From Tidjanibacter massiliensis (GTDB lineage: Bacteria > Bacteroidota > Bacteroidia > Bacteroidales > Rikenellaceae), in contig NZ_LT629960.1 of the NCBI RefSeq assembly GCF_900104605.1, positions 186,001-250,000 on the forward strand: a stretch of 64,000 bases of DNA. The letters are read 5' to 3'. Below, piece by piece: positions 23,462-32,595 of this stretch. Both the position numbers and the translations under genes were made by a program. The notes under the pieces are model-generated. The model did no database searches, was not told where the DNA came from, and worked only from the letters and a program-made list of their open reading frames with translations. The first letter of the stretch is position 1; each line of letters starts with the position of its first letter.

Positions 23462-24643
23462 ATGAAGACGACTATGATACAGACATCTTCCGTGGAGAAG
23501 GTTGAGGCATGGATATATGCGATATGTCTATTGTTTTCCATTCCGCCTTTCTTTTTCTGGTCGGTGAGTTCGCCTTATTTCATGATGGTGTGTCTTTTGA
23601 TTTCTTTGAAGCATTTTCGGATAAATCGTGATACGGGTTATGTGGTATTTACCACGTTATTGTTTCTGATTTATTTGGTATTGGCTTTTATGGGGGGCGG
23701 TACTTTTGTGGGAACTGTCGTTACGAGTTTGATGGGAATCGTTTTCTTTACCGACCCTCGGTTTTTGAAATTGGTGTTTGATAAGTTCGTATATGTTTTT
23801 TCGATTACTTCTTTGTTATCGGTCATCCAATATATTTTGGTCGTCGTCTTCGATATAGGTATGCCGTATAGGGTTATAAATGCATTGAATACGCTTAAGT
23901 CCTATGATTACATGGCTTATGCCTTTTTTGTAATGCCCAGCAAGACGTTCGATATATTGCCCAGATTTTTTGGGATGTATGATGAGCCGGGAGTGGTCGG
24001 AACGATTGCCGGTGCAATTCTGATGACACGGCAGTTTAATTTTAAGAAATGGATTAATATCCCGATTTTCATTGCTGGGATTCTCTCGTTCTCTTTGTTC
24101 TTTTATGTGATTTTTGCAATTTACGTAATATTGTTTGCGAAAATACGATATAAGGTCATTACGACCGTGTTGGTTGCTCTTGCAGTTTACCTGTGGCAGG
24201 AAAATGAAATCTTGGAGCGTTATGTGTTTAGCCGTTTGGAGATAGAGAATGGTGAGTGGACAGGAGATGACCGTACGAAAGCACATTTCGATTATTGGTA
24301 TAAAACGGAGTTCGTTAATTCGAAAGATTTTTATTTCGGTTTGGGGCGCAGTGCGAATACGTTGTATAATCAGGGAGGGGCATCCTATAAGGATGTGATA
24401 GTGAATTATGGTATCATATTCTTTGTCATTTATATGGGGACATTTACTTTGTTCGGACTGTATCGCCTGAAGTTTTCCAAAGAGTTTTTCATCTATTTTT
24501 TCCTGTTGTACGGTGTTATCTATCAGCGACCGTTTATCGGTAGTTTCGTCTATTTGTTTATCATTTTCATTCCTATTTTGTATTTGAACAGATATATTGG
24601 CGGCAGCACACGTCAATTGCCCGTAACGGAACATGTAAATTAA
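23462..24643 (+). CDS. Probable Wzy-type polysaccharide polymerase
   Basis: A 393-aa very hydrophobic protein with about 10-11 predicted transmembrane helices and one large external loop (about residues 260-310, rich in Trp, Asp and Tyr). The GMYDEPGVVGTIAG segment (about 174-187) resembles the conserved EPG/W-type motif of O-antigen polymerase/ligase proteins. Wzy proteins are poorly conserved, so the call rests on topology and on being the only such protein in a locus with a Wzx flippase. Confidence 0.7.
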   Translation: MKTTMIQTSSVEKVEAWIYAICLLFSIPPFFFWSVSSPYFMMVCLLISLKHFRINRDTGYVVFTTLLFLIYLVLAFMGGGTFVGTVVTSLMGIVFFTDPRFLKLVFDKFVYVFSITSLLSVIQYILVVVFDIGMPYRVINALNTLKSYDYMAYAFFVMPSKTFDILPRFFGMYDEPGVVGTIAGAILMTRQFNFKKWINIPIFIAGILSFSLFFYVIFAIYVILFAKIRYKVITTVLVALAVYLWQENEILERYVFSRLEIENGEWTGDDRTKAHFDYWYKTEFVNSKDFYFGLGRSANTLYNQGGASYKDVIVNYGIIFFVIYMGTFTLFGLYRLKFSKEFFIYFFLLYGVIYQRPFIGSFVYLFIIFIPILYLNRYIGGSTRQLPVTEHVN

Positions 24644-24650
24644 AAAAGCA

Positions 24651-25535
24651 ATGGATGTTTCGATAATTATAGTTAATTACAATACGAAAGAATTGACGGC
24701 CGCATGTATTAACAGTATTTTCCAATATACTGAAGGCGTTGAATTCGAGGTAATTCTAGTGGATAATGCATCGACGGATGGTAGCAGGGAGTTTTTCAGA
24801 AAGGATACACGAATTATATTGATAGAGAGTGAGATTAATCTGGGGTTTGGTAGAGCCAATAATCTGGGGTATGAATATTCCCATGGGAAGTATGTCTTTT
24901 TGTTGAATTCCGATACTTACCTCTTGAATAATGCGGTGAAGATTTTCTATGACAGGATGTCTGTGCTGCCGCAGACGGTTGCTTGTCTAGGTTGTATGTT
25001 GTCGGGGCCGGATGGAAGATACAGCCATTCTTATGGGGACTATTTACGGTGGAGAAATGCATGGCAAAGTGTCTTAGTATCTGCGTTCGGTAGGGATGAT
25101 TCTGTTATTCGGTCAACGGATTTGCCGATTGAGGGTACCACAGTGCCTGTAATCATAGGTGCTGATTTATTTATCCGGCGCAAGGTAATCGAGCAAGAGG
25201 GATTTTTTGACCCGATTTTTTTCATGTATCATGAGGAAAATGATTTACAGAAACGTTATGGATTGGCTGGCTACGAATGCCGTATTGTACCGGGGCCGGA
25301 AATAGTACATTTGGAGGGAGGCAGTAATCCGTATAAAATCAATATTCTTTCCACGAAGGGAAATTTTCTGTTTATTAAAAAATGGTATAGCTATCCGCAA
25401 TACTTGTCGTATCGGGTGGTATATGCTTTAACGCATTTTCCGAAAATCTTTATTAGGCAAATACCTTGGGAACAACGTGTATTGTATTTGAGGATATTAT
25501 TGTTTTATCGGGTTCGTGGTGGTAAAAACGAATAA
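24651..25535 (+). CDS. GT2 glycosyltransferase (rhamnosyltransferase-like)
   Basis: A 294-aa GT-A-fold enzyme. It begins MDVSIIIVNYNTKELTAACI and continues VDNASTDGSREFF and NLGFGRANNLGYEYSHGKY, the pattern of WbbL-type GT2 enzymes. The acidic metal site is NSDTYL (about 85). MYHEENDLQKRYGLAGYECR near residue 200 contains the ED catalytic-base region. WbbL relatives often transfer rhamnose, and the rfb genes downstream supply dTDP-L-rhamnose; the specificity is inference. Confidence 0.88.
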   Translation: MDVSIIIVNYNTKELTAACINSIFQYTEGVEFEVILVDNASTDGSREFFRKDTRIILIESEINLGFGRANNLGYEYSHGKYVFLLNSDTYLLNNAVKIFYDRMSVLPQTVACLGCMLSGPDGRYSHSYGDYLRWRNAWQSVLVSAFGRDDSVIRSTDLPIEGTTVPVIIGADLFIRRKVIEQEGFFDPIFFMYHEENDLQKRYGLAGYECRIVPGPEIVHLEGGSNPYKINILSTKGNFLFIKKWYSYPQYLSYRVVYALTHFPKIFIRQIPWEQRVLYLRILLFYRVRGGKNE

Positions 25536-25548
25536 TTTAATGTAGAGG

Positions 25549-26424
25549 ATGAAACGTAAGTTAAATATACTTTTCCGAGCTCTCAATGGATGCTGTCTGC
25601 GGATAAAAGCATGGTTTGACATCCGATTGAGAAAAACTATATGCCGTACGGAGGCCACATATGTTCCGGATTTGGTTGTCTCCTTAACCAGCTATGGAGC
25701 ACGGGTAAAAAGGTGTGCTCCCTATGCTGTTTATTCTGTTCTGAAGCAAGATGTCCGGCCTTATAAAGTTATTTTATGGTTGGATGAAACCAAGTGGAGT
25801 ATGAATAATGTTCCGAAACTTATGAAAAGACTCATAAGGTCGGGTTTAGAAATACGATTCTGCCATGATGTGAAGTCGCATACCAAATTGTTACCGGCTT
25901 TGAAGGCTTATCCAGATAAGGTTATCGTTACGGTGGACGATGATTTGTATTATTCCAGAAACTTCTTAACGACGCTTTATGAAGCGTATCAGACGGATAA
26001 AAAATCAATACATGCTTTGAAAGTGCAGTATCCTACGTATGGGCCAGACGGAATATTGGAACCTCATAGAAAATGGATGTTGTCCTATATGATACGGGAT
26101 AATTTTCCGTATGATGCCCGGAAAATCATGGCTTTAGGATATGGAGGGGTGTTGTATCCGCCTGGAGCGTTTGACGAGGAGGTGTTTAATGAGAAAGTTT
26201 TCATGAGGTTATGTCCGTATGCGGACGACATATGGTTTTTTGCTATGGCATTGAAAAAAGGAACATTACGCAAGTATGTGTTGGGAAAAAATGTGTCGTA
26301 TTATGCGGTAGATTTTTTCTATCAATATTTTCATACTTCAGCGTTACATGATATCAATATTGCACAGGACCGGAATAGTTCTCAGATGACTGATGTTTTG
26401 AGATATTATGGTCTTACCGTATAG
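25549..26424 (+). CDS. GT2-like glycosyltransferase, capsule-locus type
   Basis: A 291-aa protein with a GT-A-like core: VVSLTSYGARVKRCAPYAVY, ILWLDETKW, and a DxD-type metal site in VIVTVDDDLYYSRNF (about 120-130). PYADDIWFFAMALKKG follows near residue 220. Proteins of this shape are annotated as glycosyltransferases in many capsule loci. Donor and acceptor are unknown. It lies 13 bases after the preceding GT2 gene. Confidence 0.75.
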   Translation: MKRKLNILFRALNGCCLRIKAWFDIRLRKTICRTEATYVPDLVVSLTSYGARVKRCAPYAVYSVLKQDVRPYKVILWLDETKWSMNNVPKLMKRLIRSGLEIRFCHDVKSHTKLLPALKAYPDKVIVTVDDDLYYSRNFLTTLYEAYQTDKKSIHALKVQYPTYGPDGILEPHRKWMLSYMIRDNFPYDARKIMALGYGGVLYPPGAFDEEVFNEKVFMRLCPYADDIWFFAMALKKGTLRKYVLGKNVSYYAVDFFYQYFHTSALHDINIAQDRNSSQMTDVLRYYGLTV

Positions 26425-26468
26425 CAGTTCGATGTCTGTAACAGGGAATAGTTATTGATTAAACGGCA

Positions 26469-27503
26469 ATGATAGGGATTGTTGGAGATGTAAATCTTAC
26501 GGATGGGTATTTTGATACCGGGTTTGGTGTCGGCAGTGCGGTTGCTGCAGGAGCGGATCCTTTTGCCGGTATCAATCGAAAAGAAGGCGATATATGGATA
26601 GGTAATTTCGAGGGGGTTACCGCACGTGTTTCCTCAAAAAAGGGAATATATGGTAAGCAGTTCATTGTTTCTCCGGAATATCTTGCGGGGATTACGCATT
26701 TTGATTTTTATAATATAGCCAATAATCATACGATGCAACACGGGCGTGTAGCATTTGACGAAATGCTTGGGCATTTGACATCGTTTGGCAGTTGTTATTT
26801 CGGTACATGTAAGCGACGTAGTGTTGAGTTTGTATATAAGGGAAAAAGGTTTGCTATAACGGGTTTCTCTCAACGTAAAGAAAATTTTGAGAAGAATCCT
26901 TTATATTGGTATAATCCTGAATATGTAGAGATAGAGGCCGAACTGGCGAAATATGCTCATTTGGATTTCAAGATTGCGTATGTGCATTGGGGTAATGAGT
27001 TTATTGACCGTCCGTATGTGGACCAGATACATTTTGCTCATTTCCTGATTGATATCGGATATGATTTGGTAGTGGGGATGCATCCGCATTTATTGCAAGG
27101 ATATGAAATTTATCAAGGAAAATACATCTTTTATTCGATAGGGAATTTTGTATTCAATATGCACTGGGAACCATTACGTTATGCCGCTATTGTGAAGTTG
27201 GATGTGGAGGAGGAGAAAATTGTTACCGATGTTGATTATGTGTACATAGGCGATGATTATTTTCCAATAATTATAGCGGAGGAAGACGTACCGGCAGCAT
27301 ATCGATTCTCTTATCTCAATACATTGATAGGGCATCATATGAGTAATGAGGAGTATTACTCATTACTGCGTGAACGAGTTCGGCGTTATCGGAAAGATAA
27401 TCGTATGATTATTTTAAAGAATATAACTAAATTCAAATTTTCTTATGTTTGTGCGATTGTAAAGGATTTTGCAAAACGGGGTATACGATGCAGAAGAGTA
27501 TGA
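26469..27503 (+). CDS. CapA-family (PGA_cap) metallophosphatase-like protein
   Basis: A 344-aa protein of the CapA/PgsA family, named for poly-gamma-glutamate capsule synthesis, with a calcineurin-like metal-binding fold. Landmarks: MIGIVGDVNLTDGYF (GD metal motif), IANNHTMQHG (NNH), YVHWGNEF, VVGMHPHLLQGYE (HPH) and IFYSIGNFVFN. No signal peptide or anchor is visible at the ATG used, so it may be cytoplasmic. In glycan loci without glutamate polymers the role is uncertain; a phosphodiesterase or modification role is possible. Confidence 0.82.
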   Translation: MIGIVGDVNLTDGYFDTGFGVGSAVAAGADPFAGINRKEGDIWIGNFEGVTARVSSKKGIYGKQFIVSPEYLAGITHFDFYNIANNHTMQHGRVAFDEMLGHLTSFGSCYFGTCKRRSVEFVYKGKRFAITGFSQRKENFEKNPLYWYNPEYVEIEAELAKYAHLDFKIAYVHWGNEFIDRPYVDQIHFAHFLIDIGYDLVVGMHPHLLQGYEIYQGKYIFYSIGNFVFNMHWEPLRYAAIVKLDVEEEKIVTDVDYVYIGDDYFPIIIAEEDVPAAYRFSYLNTLIGHHMSNEEYYSLLRERVRRYRKDNRMIILKNITKFKFSYVCAIVKDFAKRGIRCRRV

Positions 27504-27533
27504 TGTATAGCAAATGATTGATTCGAGGCGGTT

Positions 27534-28832
27534 ATGTTGAGAAAACTGATATATGAGGCGGGAGCAAGAATGAGGAATCCATCGTTGATGGAACAATTCG
27601 ATTTTTTGAAGAAAAGCGACCGTTGGGAAAGGGCCCAACTGGACTATTATCAGTTGGAGAAAATGAAAAGTTTTCTGAAGTTTGCTTATCTCTATTCTCC
27701 TTTTTATCGGACGATGTTCAAAGAGATTGGATTCGTTCCATCGCAAATGACGAGTCTGAAAGAGATGAAAGCGCTTCCGATAACGGATAAGTCCGTTCTG
27801 ATTCAGCATAACCGGGAAATACAATCGATTTATCCTTTCGATAAGTTGCGGCGTTCCGAGACGTCGGGTTCTTCCGGTCAGCCGTTATTGTTTTATCGCG
27901 ATGAAGAGTGGGATTCGGGGCATCGCGCTGCGGTTATGCGAGGGATGAGTTGGTATGGTGTCATGCCGTGGGAGAGGAACGGTTATCTGTGGGGTTATAA
28001 TGTCGATAAGAGAAAGAGATTCAACACGAGAATCCTCGATGAATTGTGCAATAGGTTCCGTATGTTTTCGTATGCTCCTGTCGATATTGAACGGTTTTGT
28101 CACAGACTGAAGAAGGCATCGTATCTAAGTGGGTATTCGTCCATGATTTATGAGGTGGCTAAATATATTAACGAGCATGGAGTCACGATGTCTGATTATC
28201 ATCTAAAGATGATAAAGGCTACATCGGAAAAGATATATCCGAATTATCGGCAGGAGGTTTGGCAGGCTTTTGGTTTGGATTGCACGAGTGAGTACGGAGC
28301 TGCAGAAGCGGGTATTATTGCGTTTGAATGTCCTGAAGGCAAGAACATGCATATTTGCATGGAGAACGTGTATGTCGAGGATGAAGAAGGAGAAATCATC
28401 GTAACCAATATGTTGTCTCGTTCTTTCCCTATTATTAGGTATAGATTGGGGGATTATGTTACTTTTGCGGATGCGGGATATGAGTGCCCTTGCGGAAGGC
28501 AGCATCCGGTTATTGTGGATGTCTGTGGACGGGTCGGGAAAAATGTCATCGGAAAGACGGGGAAATATCCGAGTCTGACATTCTATTATGTGTTTAAAAA
28601 TGTAGCGTTGAATGATGGGTGTGTATTGAACTATCAAGCGCGGCAGGAGGAGGTTGGGAAAGTGATTATCAATATCGAACAACCTTTGACTTATGCCGAG
28701 AAGATGACTCCCCTTGTTCGTAGAGAACTGGAAAAGTACTTTAAAGATGACATCGAGTTTACGATTCGTTGGGGTGTAAAGTTGCACACGCATAAGGAGA
28801 AACTGAAAGATTTTATTACGACAATCGATTGA
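27534..28832 (+). CDS. PaaK-like adenylate-forming enzyme (CapK family)
   Basis: A 432-aa member of the phenylacetate-CoA ligase/CapK family (ANL superfamily). The ATP-binding loop SETSGSSGQPLLFYRDEEWD lies at about 105-125, SEYGAAEAGIIAFEC at about 245-260 is the adenylate motif, and RYRLGDY near 300 holds the conserved Asp. Such genes are common in Bacteroidota and staphylococcal capsule loci, where they are thought to activate a carboxylic acid for attachment to a sugar. The dedicated acceptor is unknown; the neighbouring CapA and GNAT proteins are candidates for partners. Confidence 0.85.
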   Translation: MLRKLIYEAGARMRNPSLMEQFDFLKKSDRWERAQLDYYQLEKMKSFLKFAYLYSPFYRTMFKEIGFVPSQMTSLKEMKALPITDKSVLIQHNREIQSIYPFDKLRRSETSGSSGQPLLFYRDEEWDSGHRAAVMRGMSWYGVMPWERNGYLWGYNVDKRKRFNTRILDELCNRFRMFSYAPVDIERFCHRLKKASYLSGYSSMIYEVAKYINEHGVTMSDYHLKMIKATSEKIYPNYRQEVWQAFGLDCTSEYGAAEAGIIAFECPEGKNMHICMENVYVEDEEGEIIVTNMLSRSFPIIRYRLGDYVTFADAGYECPCGRQHPVIVDVCGRVGKNVIGKTGKYPSLTFYYVFKNVALNDGCVLNYQARQEEVGKVIINIEQPLTYAEKMTPLVRRELEKYFKDDIEFTIRWGVKLHTHKEKLKDFITTID

Positions 28833-28835
28833 GAT

Positions 28836-29636
28836 ATGTCTGATTTAGTTTCAATCATTACGCCTGCTTATAATGCCGCAAATTATATTGCGGATATGAT
28901 AGAGTCGGTCTTGGCTCAGACTTATACGGAGTGGGAACTGTTGATAACGGACGATTGTTCTACTGATAACACGGTGGATATTGTGAGGAGTTATGCGGCA
29001 CAAGATACTCGGATTAAGTTGTTTAGATTAGAGGCGAATTCCGGTGCAGGGGTAGCGCGGAACAATTCCATTCGGGAGGCGCGTGGACGTTATATTGCAT
29101 TTTGCGACAGCGATGACCTATGGAAACCCTGTAAGTTGGAACGGCAGATAGCTTTCATGTCGGAAAAGGGATATAAGTTCGTTTATACCAAGTCCGATGT
29201 GATAGATACGGCAGGGAATGTCATTGCGATTAACGAACGTGTTCCCCGTGTTTCCTATCGCAGTACGATGATAGTGAATTATATTGGAACGACGACTGTA
29301 ATGTATGATACGGAAGGTATTGGAAAATTTTATATGCAGAATGTCCGAAAACGTCAAGACTGGCTTTTGTGGATAGATATTTTGAGGGTTACTCGTTATG
29401 CGTATTGCCTTCCTGAACGGTTGAGCTCATGGCGTTCCGGGAATGAGGGCTCGCTTTCTTCCGATAAGTCTTCGTTGTTTAGATATCATTTGATGATATA
29501 TCGGGACTATCTGGGGTTTCCGGCACCGGTGGCTTTTCTGATGTGTTACGGAGTCTCGCTGCCGTGTTTTATGGTCAAGAAAATTAGGCACAGGTTGATT
29601 AATTATTTGTATAGTCATGGGGGGCGGTATCAATAA
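28836..29636 (+). CDS. GT2 glycosyltransferase
   Basis: A 266-aa GT-A enzyme starting MSDLVSIITPAYNAANYIAD with ITDDCSTDNTVDIVRSY, ANSGAGVARNNSIREARG and the metal-binding FCDSDDLWKPCKLERQ (about 90). This is the compact WcaA/KfoC-like group found in O-antigen and capsule loci. The C-terminal hydrophobic stretch (about 225-250) may be peripheral to the membrane. Four bases separate it from the preceding gene. Confidence 0.9.
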   Translation: MSDLVSIITPAYNAANYIADMIESVLAQTYTEWELLITDDCSTDNTVDIVRSYAAQDTRIKLFRLEANSGAGVARNNSIREARGRYIAFCDSDDLWKPCKLERQIAFMSEKGYKFVYTKSDVIDTAGNVIAINERVPRVSYRSTMIVNYIGTTTVMYDTEGIGKFYMQNVRKRQDWLLWIDILRVTRYAYCLPERLSSWRSGNEGSLSSDKSSLFRYHLMIYRDYLGFPAPVAFLMCYGVSLPCFMVKKIRHRLINYLYSHGGRYQ

Positions 29637-29656
29637 ATTGGTAGAAATACTTTGTT

Positions 29657-30232
29657 ATGGGAGCGGAGTTTGTCAGGGTCGATAATTACGTTAAACCGTC
29701 TAAATGGCATTGGTTCAAGGCGGCATTGTGGAGTGTCGTAACTTTACGCTTTTTTATAGATTTATTCCGGTTGTTGGAGTACTATACGGTCAACTGCATT
29801 GTCGGTCGTCAGCAGGCTGTTATCGGCAAAGATTGTAAGATTCATCCTACGGTCATGTTACGGCAGCCGGAAAGGATAAGAATAGGTAATCATTGTTCCA
29901 TTAACCATAACAATGTTTTTCAGGCGGGGAAAAGGACTGGAACAATAACGCTTGGTAATAATGTTCTGACTGCTGCGAATGTGATGTTTGTGGCTTATAC
30001 TCATTCATTTGACACCCCGGATGTGCCAATCATGGACCAGGATTGTTATGACGCTCCGATAGTGGTGGAAGATGACGTATGGATTGGATTCGGCGCTATT
30101 ATATTGGCCGGAGTGACTATCGGAAAGGGCGCAGTGGTCGCAGCCGGGGCGGTTGTCAAGAGCGATGTTCCTGCTTATGCTATTGTCGGTGGCGTTCCGG
30201 CCCGGGTGTTGAAAATGCGTAAAACGGAGTGA
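29657..30232 (+). CDS. Hexapeptide-repeat acyltransferase (WbbJ/LacA-like)
   Basis: A 191-aa protein with a basic, partly hydrophobic N-terminus (about 20-50) and a C-terminal left-handed beta-helix. Repeats include IGKDCK, IGNHCS, LGNNVL and IGFGAI, with a catalytic-type His in YTHSFDTPD. The end [20 protein letters not shown] is standard for sugar O-acetyltransferases. It is the third hexapeptide-type transferase of the locus. Its stop overlaps the start of the next gene (GTGA). Confidence 0.86.
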   Translation: MGAEFVRVDNYVKPSKWHWFKAALWSVVTLRFFIDLFRLLEYYTVNCIVGRQQAVIGKDCKIHPTVMLRQPERIRIGNHCSINHNNVFQAGKRTGTITLGNNVLTAANVMFVAYTHSFDTPDVPIMDQDCYDAPIVVEDDVWIGFGAIILAGVTIGKGAVVAAGAVVKSDVPAYAIVGGVPARVLKMRKTE

Positions 30233-31416
30233 AGAGAATGACGGTAAGATTATTGCCTCGTTCCAGAGTAAATTATACCTGGAAACGTCTTGTCGGCAGT
30301 CTGTTTGTCCGAGAGAAGAGTGTATACTGCAAACGATTGAAACGCCTGCTTGCGCAATATTTCGGAGTTGCGGATGTGGTGCTCACCTCGTCCGGTCGGA
30401 ATAGCTTGTTTTTGCTGTTGTCTTATTTGCATCATAAGAAAGTTATCGTTCCTTCCTATACATGCAAAGCAGTAACGGAGGCTGCTTTGATGGCCGGTAA
30501 ACAGGTAGTGTATGTGGAGGTATCCCTGGAGGATTTTAATATATTGCCGGAGAAATTGGTGCATCTTGTGGATGACGATTCCATTGTAATTGCGACACAT
30601 CAATATGGCAACCCGTGCAGAATCGAGGAGATATGCGATATCTGCCGGAAGGCTGGGGCGTTAGTGATAGAGGATTGTGCGGCTTCGCTTGGAACGGTTT
30701 ATAATGGGAAGCTGACAGGATTATTCGGGAATTATGCCTTTTTCAGTTTTGATTCCACAAAGCTTGTGACCGTTCCTTCGAAAGGAGGGTTTATTATAGC
30801 CGCCGATGCGGCTGAACTTCATGCTATAGAACAGCATGTAATGGAATGTCGCATTCCAGGCATACGTTTCCGTCTGAAGCATACGGTAATCGGGATGATA
30901 TATCTTGTGCTCAGGAATAAAATCATATATCGTATATTTCATTATGTGACCATGCAACGAAAGGGGAAGGCCCAACTCGACGATAAGCATGCTTTAAATT
31001 TAGTCCCCGATGATTATTATCGTTATCGAATGGCTGCATGGCAGGCTTATATGGCAATCCCGCAAATTGAAATTCTGCCGGAACTTATTGAGAGGCGTAA
31101 AATGATGTATCATTATTATGACGAACATATCCGGAATACACGGGTATTGCGCAAACCGGTTGTCTGTTCGGAAGCTTGTTGTATCAAATATGCTATTTTG
31201 GTGAAGGACAAAAAACGGTTTTATGATGCGTGTCTCGAAAAAGGCGTTGATATGGCATTTAGTTTCAGTTATACAGTCTGTCCACGTAGTTGTGAACATG
31301 CTTCTGATATTGCAGCAGAGGTGTTGAATATTCCGTTTTATTGGGGACTTAGGGAAAAGGATATGGAACGGGTAGTGTCCATAATCAATTGGCTTGCTGC
31401 GGAGATTGGACGTTAG
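30229..31416 (+). CDS. DegT/DnrJ/EryC1-family aminotransferase, second type
   Basis: A 395-aa PLP-fold enzyme clearly different from the FdtB-like one. Family features: [39 protein letters not shown] (PLP-binding Asp) and [18 protein letters not shown] with the Schiff-base Lys. A hydrophobic stretch (about 220-240) is unusual. GTG at 30229 overlaps the preceding stop (GTGA); the ATG at 30238 is an alternative. It sits before an ATP-grasp gene, and the pair may add an amino group and then an amide bond to it. Substrate unknown. Confidence 0.82.
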   Translation: MKRMTVRLLPRSRVNYTWKRLVGSLFVREKSVYCKRLKRLLAQYFGVADVVLTSSGRNSLFLLLSYLHHKKVIVPSYTCKAVTEAALMAGKQVVYVEVSLEDFNILPEKLVHLVDDDSIVIATHQYGNPCRIEEICDICRKAGALVIEDCAASLGTVYNGKLTGLFGNYAFFSFDSTKLVTVPSKGGFIIAADAAELHAIEQHVMECRIPGIRFRLKHTVIGMIYLVLRNKIIYRIFHYVTMQRKGKAQLDDKHALNLVPDDYYRYRMAAWQAYMAIPQIEILPELIERRKMMYHYYDEHIRNTRVLRKPVVCSEACCIKYAILVKDKKRFYDACLEKGVDMAFSFSYTVCPRSCEHASDIAAEVLNIPFYWGLREKDMERVVSIINWLAAEIGR

Positions 31417-31433
31417 TAAGTATAGGGGTGAAT

Positions 31434-32594
31434 ATGAGAGTATTGTTGACGGATGCACAGGATGTGCAGAGTATAACAGTTGCCCGGGCGCTGAAACGAG
31501 AGGGATGTGTGGTGTATGGTTTTATGACATCGCGTATCTCCTATGGTTACTTCTCGCATGCATTTTGGAAACGTATTATTTGTCCGGATGTGAAAACTGA
31601 TTCGGAAGGATTCCGGTTGGAATTGATGAGTTTTCTTGCGACCCATCAGATAGATGTCATCATCCCGTTGAGTGACGGTAGTGCGGCTTTTGTCAGTAAA
31701 AATAAAACTGAACTGGAAAAACAATTCGGCGTGAAATGTGCGGTGCCGGATTATGAGATATTTTGTACGGCTCATAATAAGGGACGGTTAATGGATATTT
31801 GTCGACAATACGATATACCTCATCCTCGCACTTTCACTATTTCCGCTGATATGTTTGAGGAGGCTGTGGCATATGTTGGTTTCCCGGCTTTGATTAAACC
31901 GGATATTTCCGAAGGAGCCCGCGGTATTGTTTATGTTGAATCTGCGGAACAGGTACGGGCGAAGGTTGGTGCGGTGATAAAGGAATTTGGTAGCTGTACG
32001 TTGCAGCAATATATCCGGCATACCGGAGTATATTACAATGTCATGCTTTACAGAGGGGCTGCAGGAGAGTGTCTGGGGCAGACTGTTATTCGAATTCTCA
32101 GGTATTTCCCGTTAAAGGGCGGAACGAGTTGTTATTGTGAGAGCGTAGAGGAACCGGAACTTGTAGCGATGTGTTTCAGTCTGCTTGATAGGATAGGATG
32201 GGTGGGATTTGCAGATTTCGATATTATGCAGGAGGCGGATACGGGAACATATAAAATCATTGAAATCAACCCGCGGACGCCGGCGAGTATAAAAGCGGCC
32301 TATGTGTCAGGAGTGGATTTCCCTTCGGTGATACTTCGCGATACGTTGGGCCTTCCTGTTCCGGAGTATCGGTATGAATCGGGAAAGATATTGCGTTATA
32401 TGGGACTGGATGTCATGTGGTTTCTGTTTTCTCCCGAGCGTTTTCGTTTCCGTCCGTCTTGGTTCAGATTTTTTGGGAAAAATATTTTTTATGAGGATGG
32501 CTATTGGAATGACCCGCTGCCTATGTTAGCCGGTTGTGTGGCTGGAGTTATCAAATATTTGAATCCTCGGTTCCGTCGGTCAAAACTGTGTTGA
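31434..32594 (+). CDS. ATP-grasp ligase of a glycan locus
   Basis: A 386-aa carboxylate-amine/thiol ligase fold. The N-terminal pre-ATP-grasp domain starts MRVLLTDAQDVQSITVARAL. The ATP-grasp core has GFPALIKPDISEGARGIVYV (about 140-160), and the metal-binding end GTYKIIEINPRTPASIKAAY (about 280) supplies Glu, Asn and Arg. It resembles the unnamed CarB-like ATP-grasp proteins of surface-polysaccharide loci. It could condense an amino acid or other acid with the amino sugar made by the preceding aminotransferase. ATG 31434 is preferred over an upstream in-frame codon inside the previous gene. Confidence 0.82.
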   Translation: MRVLLTDAQDVQSITVARALKREGCVVYGFMTSRISYGYFSHAFWKRIICPDVKTDSEGFRLELMSFLATHQIDVIIPLSDGSAAFVSKNKTELEKQFGVKCAVPDYEIFCTAHNKGRLMDICRQYDIPHPRTFTISADMFEEAVAYVGFPALIKPDISEGARGIVYVESAEQVRAKVGAVIKEFGSCTLQQYIRHTGVYYNVMLYRGAAGECLGQTVIRILRYFPLKGGTSCYCESVEEPELVAMCFSLLDRIGWVGFADFDIMQEADTGTYKIIEINPRTPASIKAAYVSGVDFPSVILRDTLGLPVPEYRYESGKILRYMGLDVMWFLFSPERFRFRPSWFRFFGKNIFYEDGYWNDPLPMLAGCVAGVIKYLNPRFRRSKLC

Positions 32595-32595
32595 T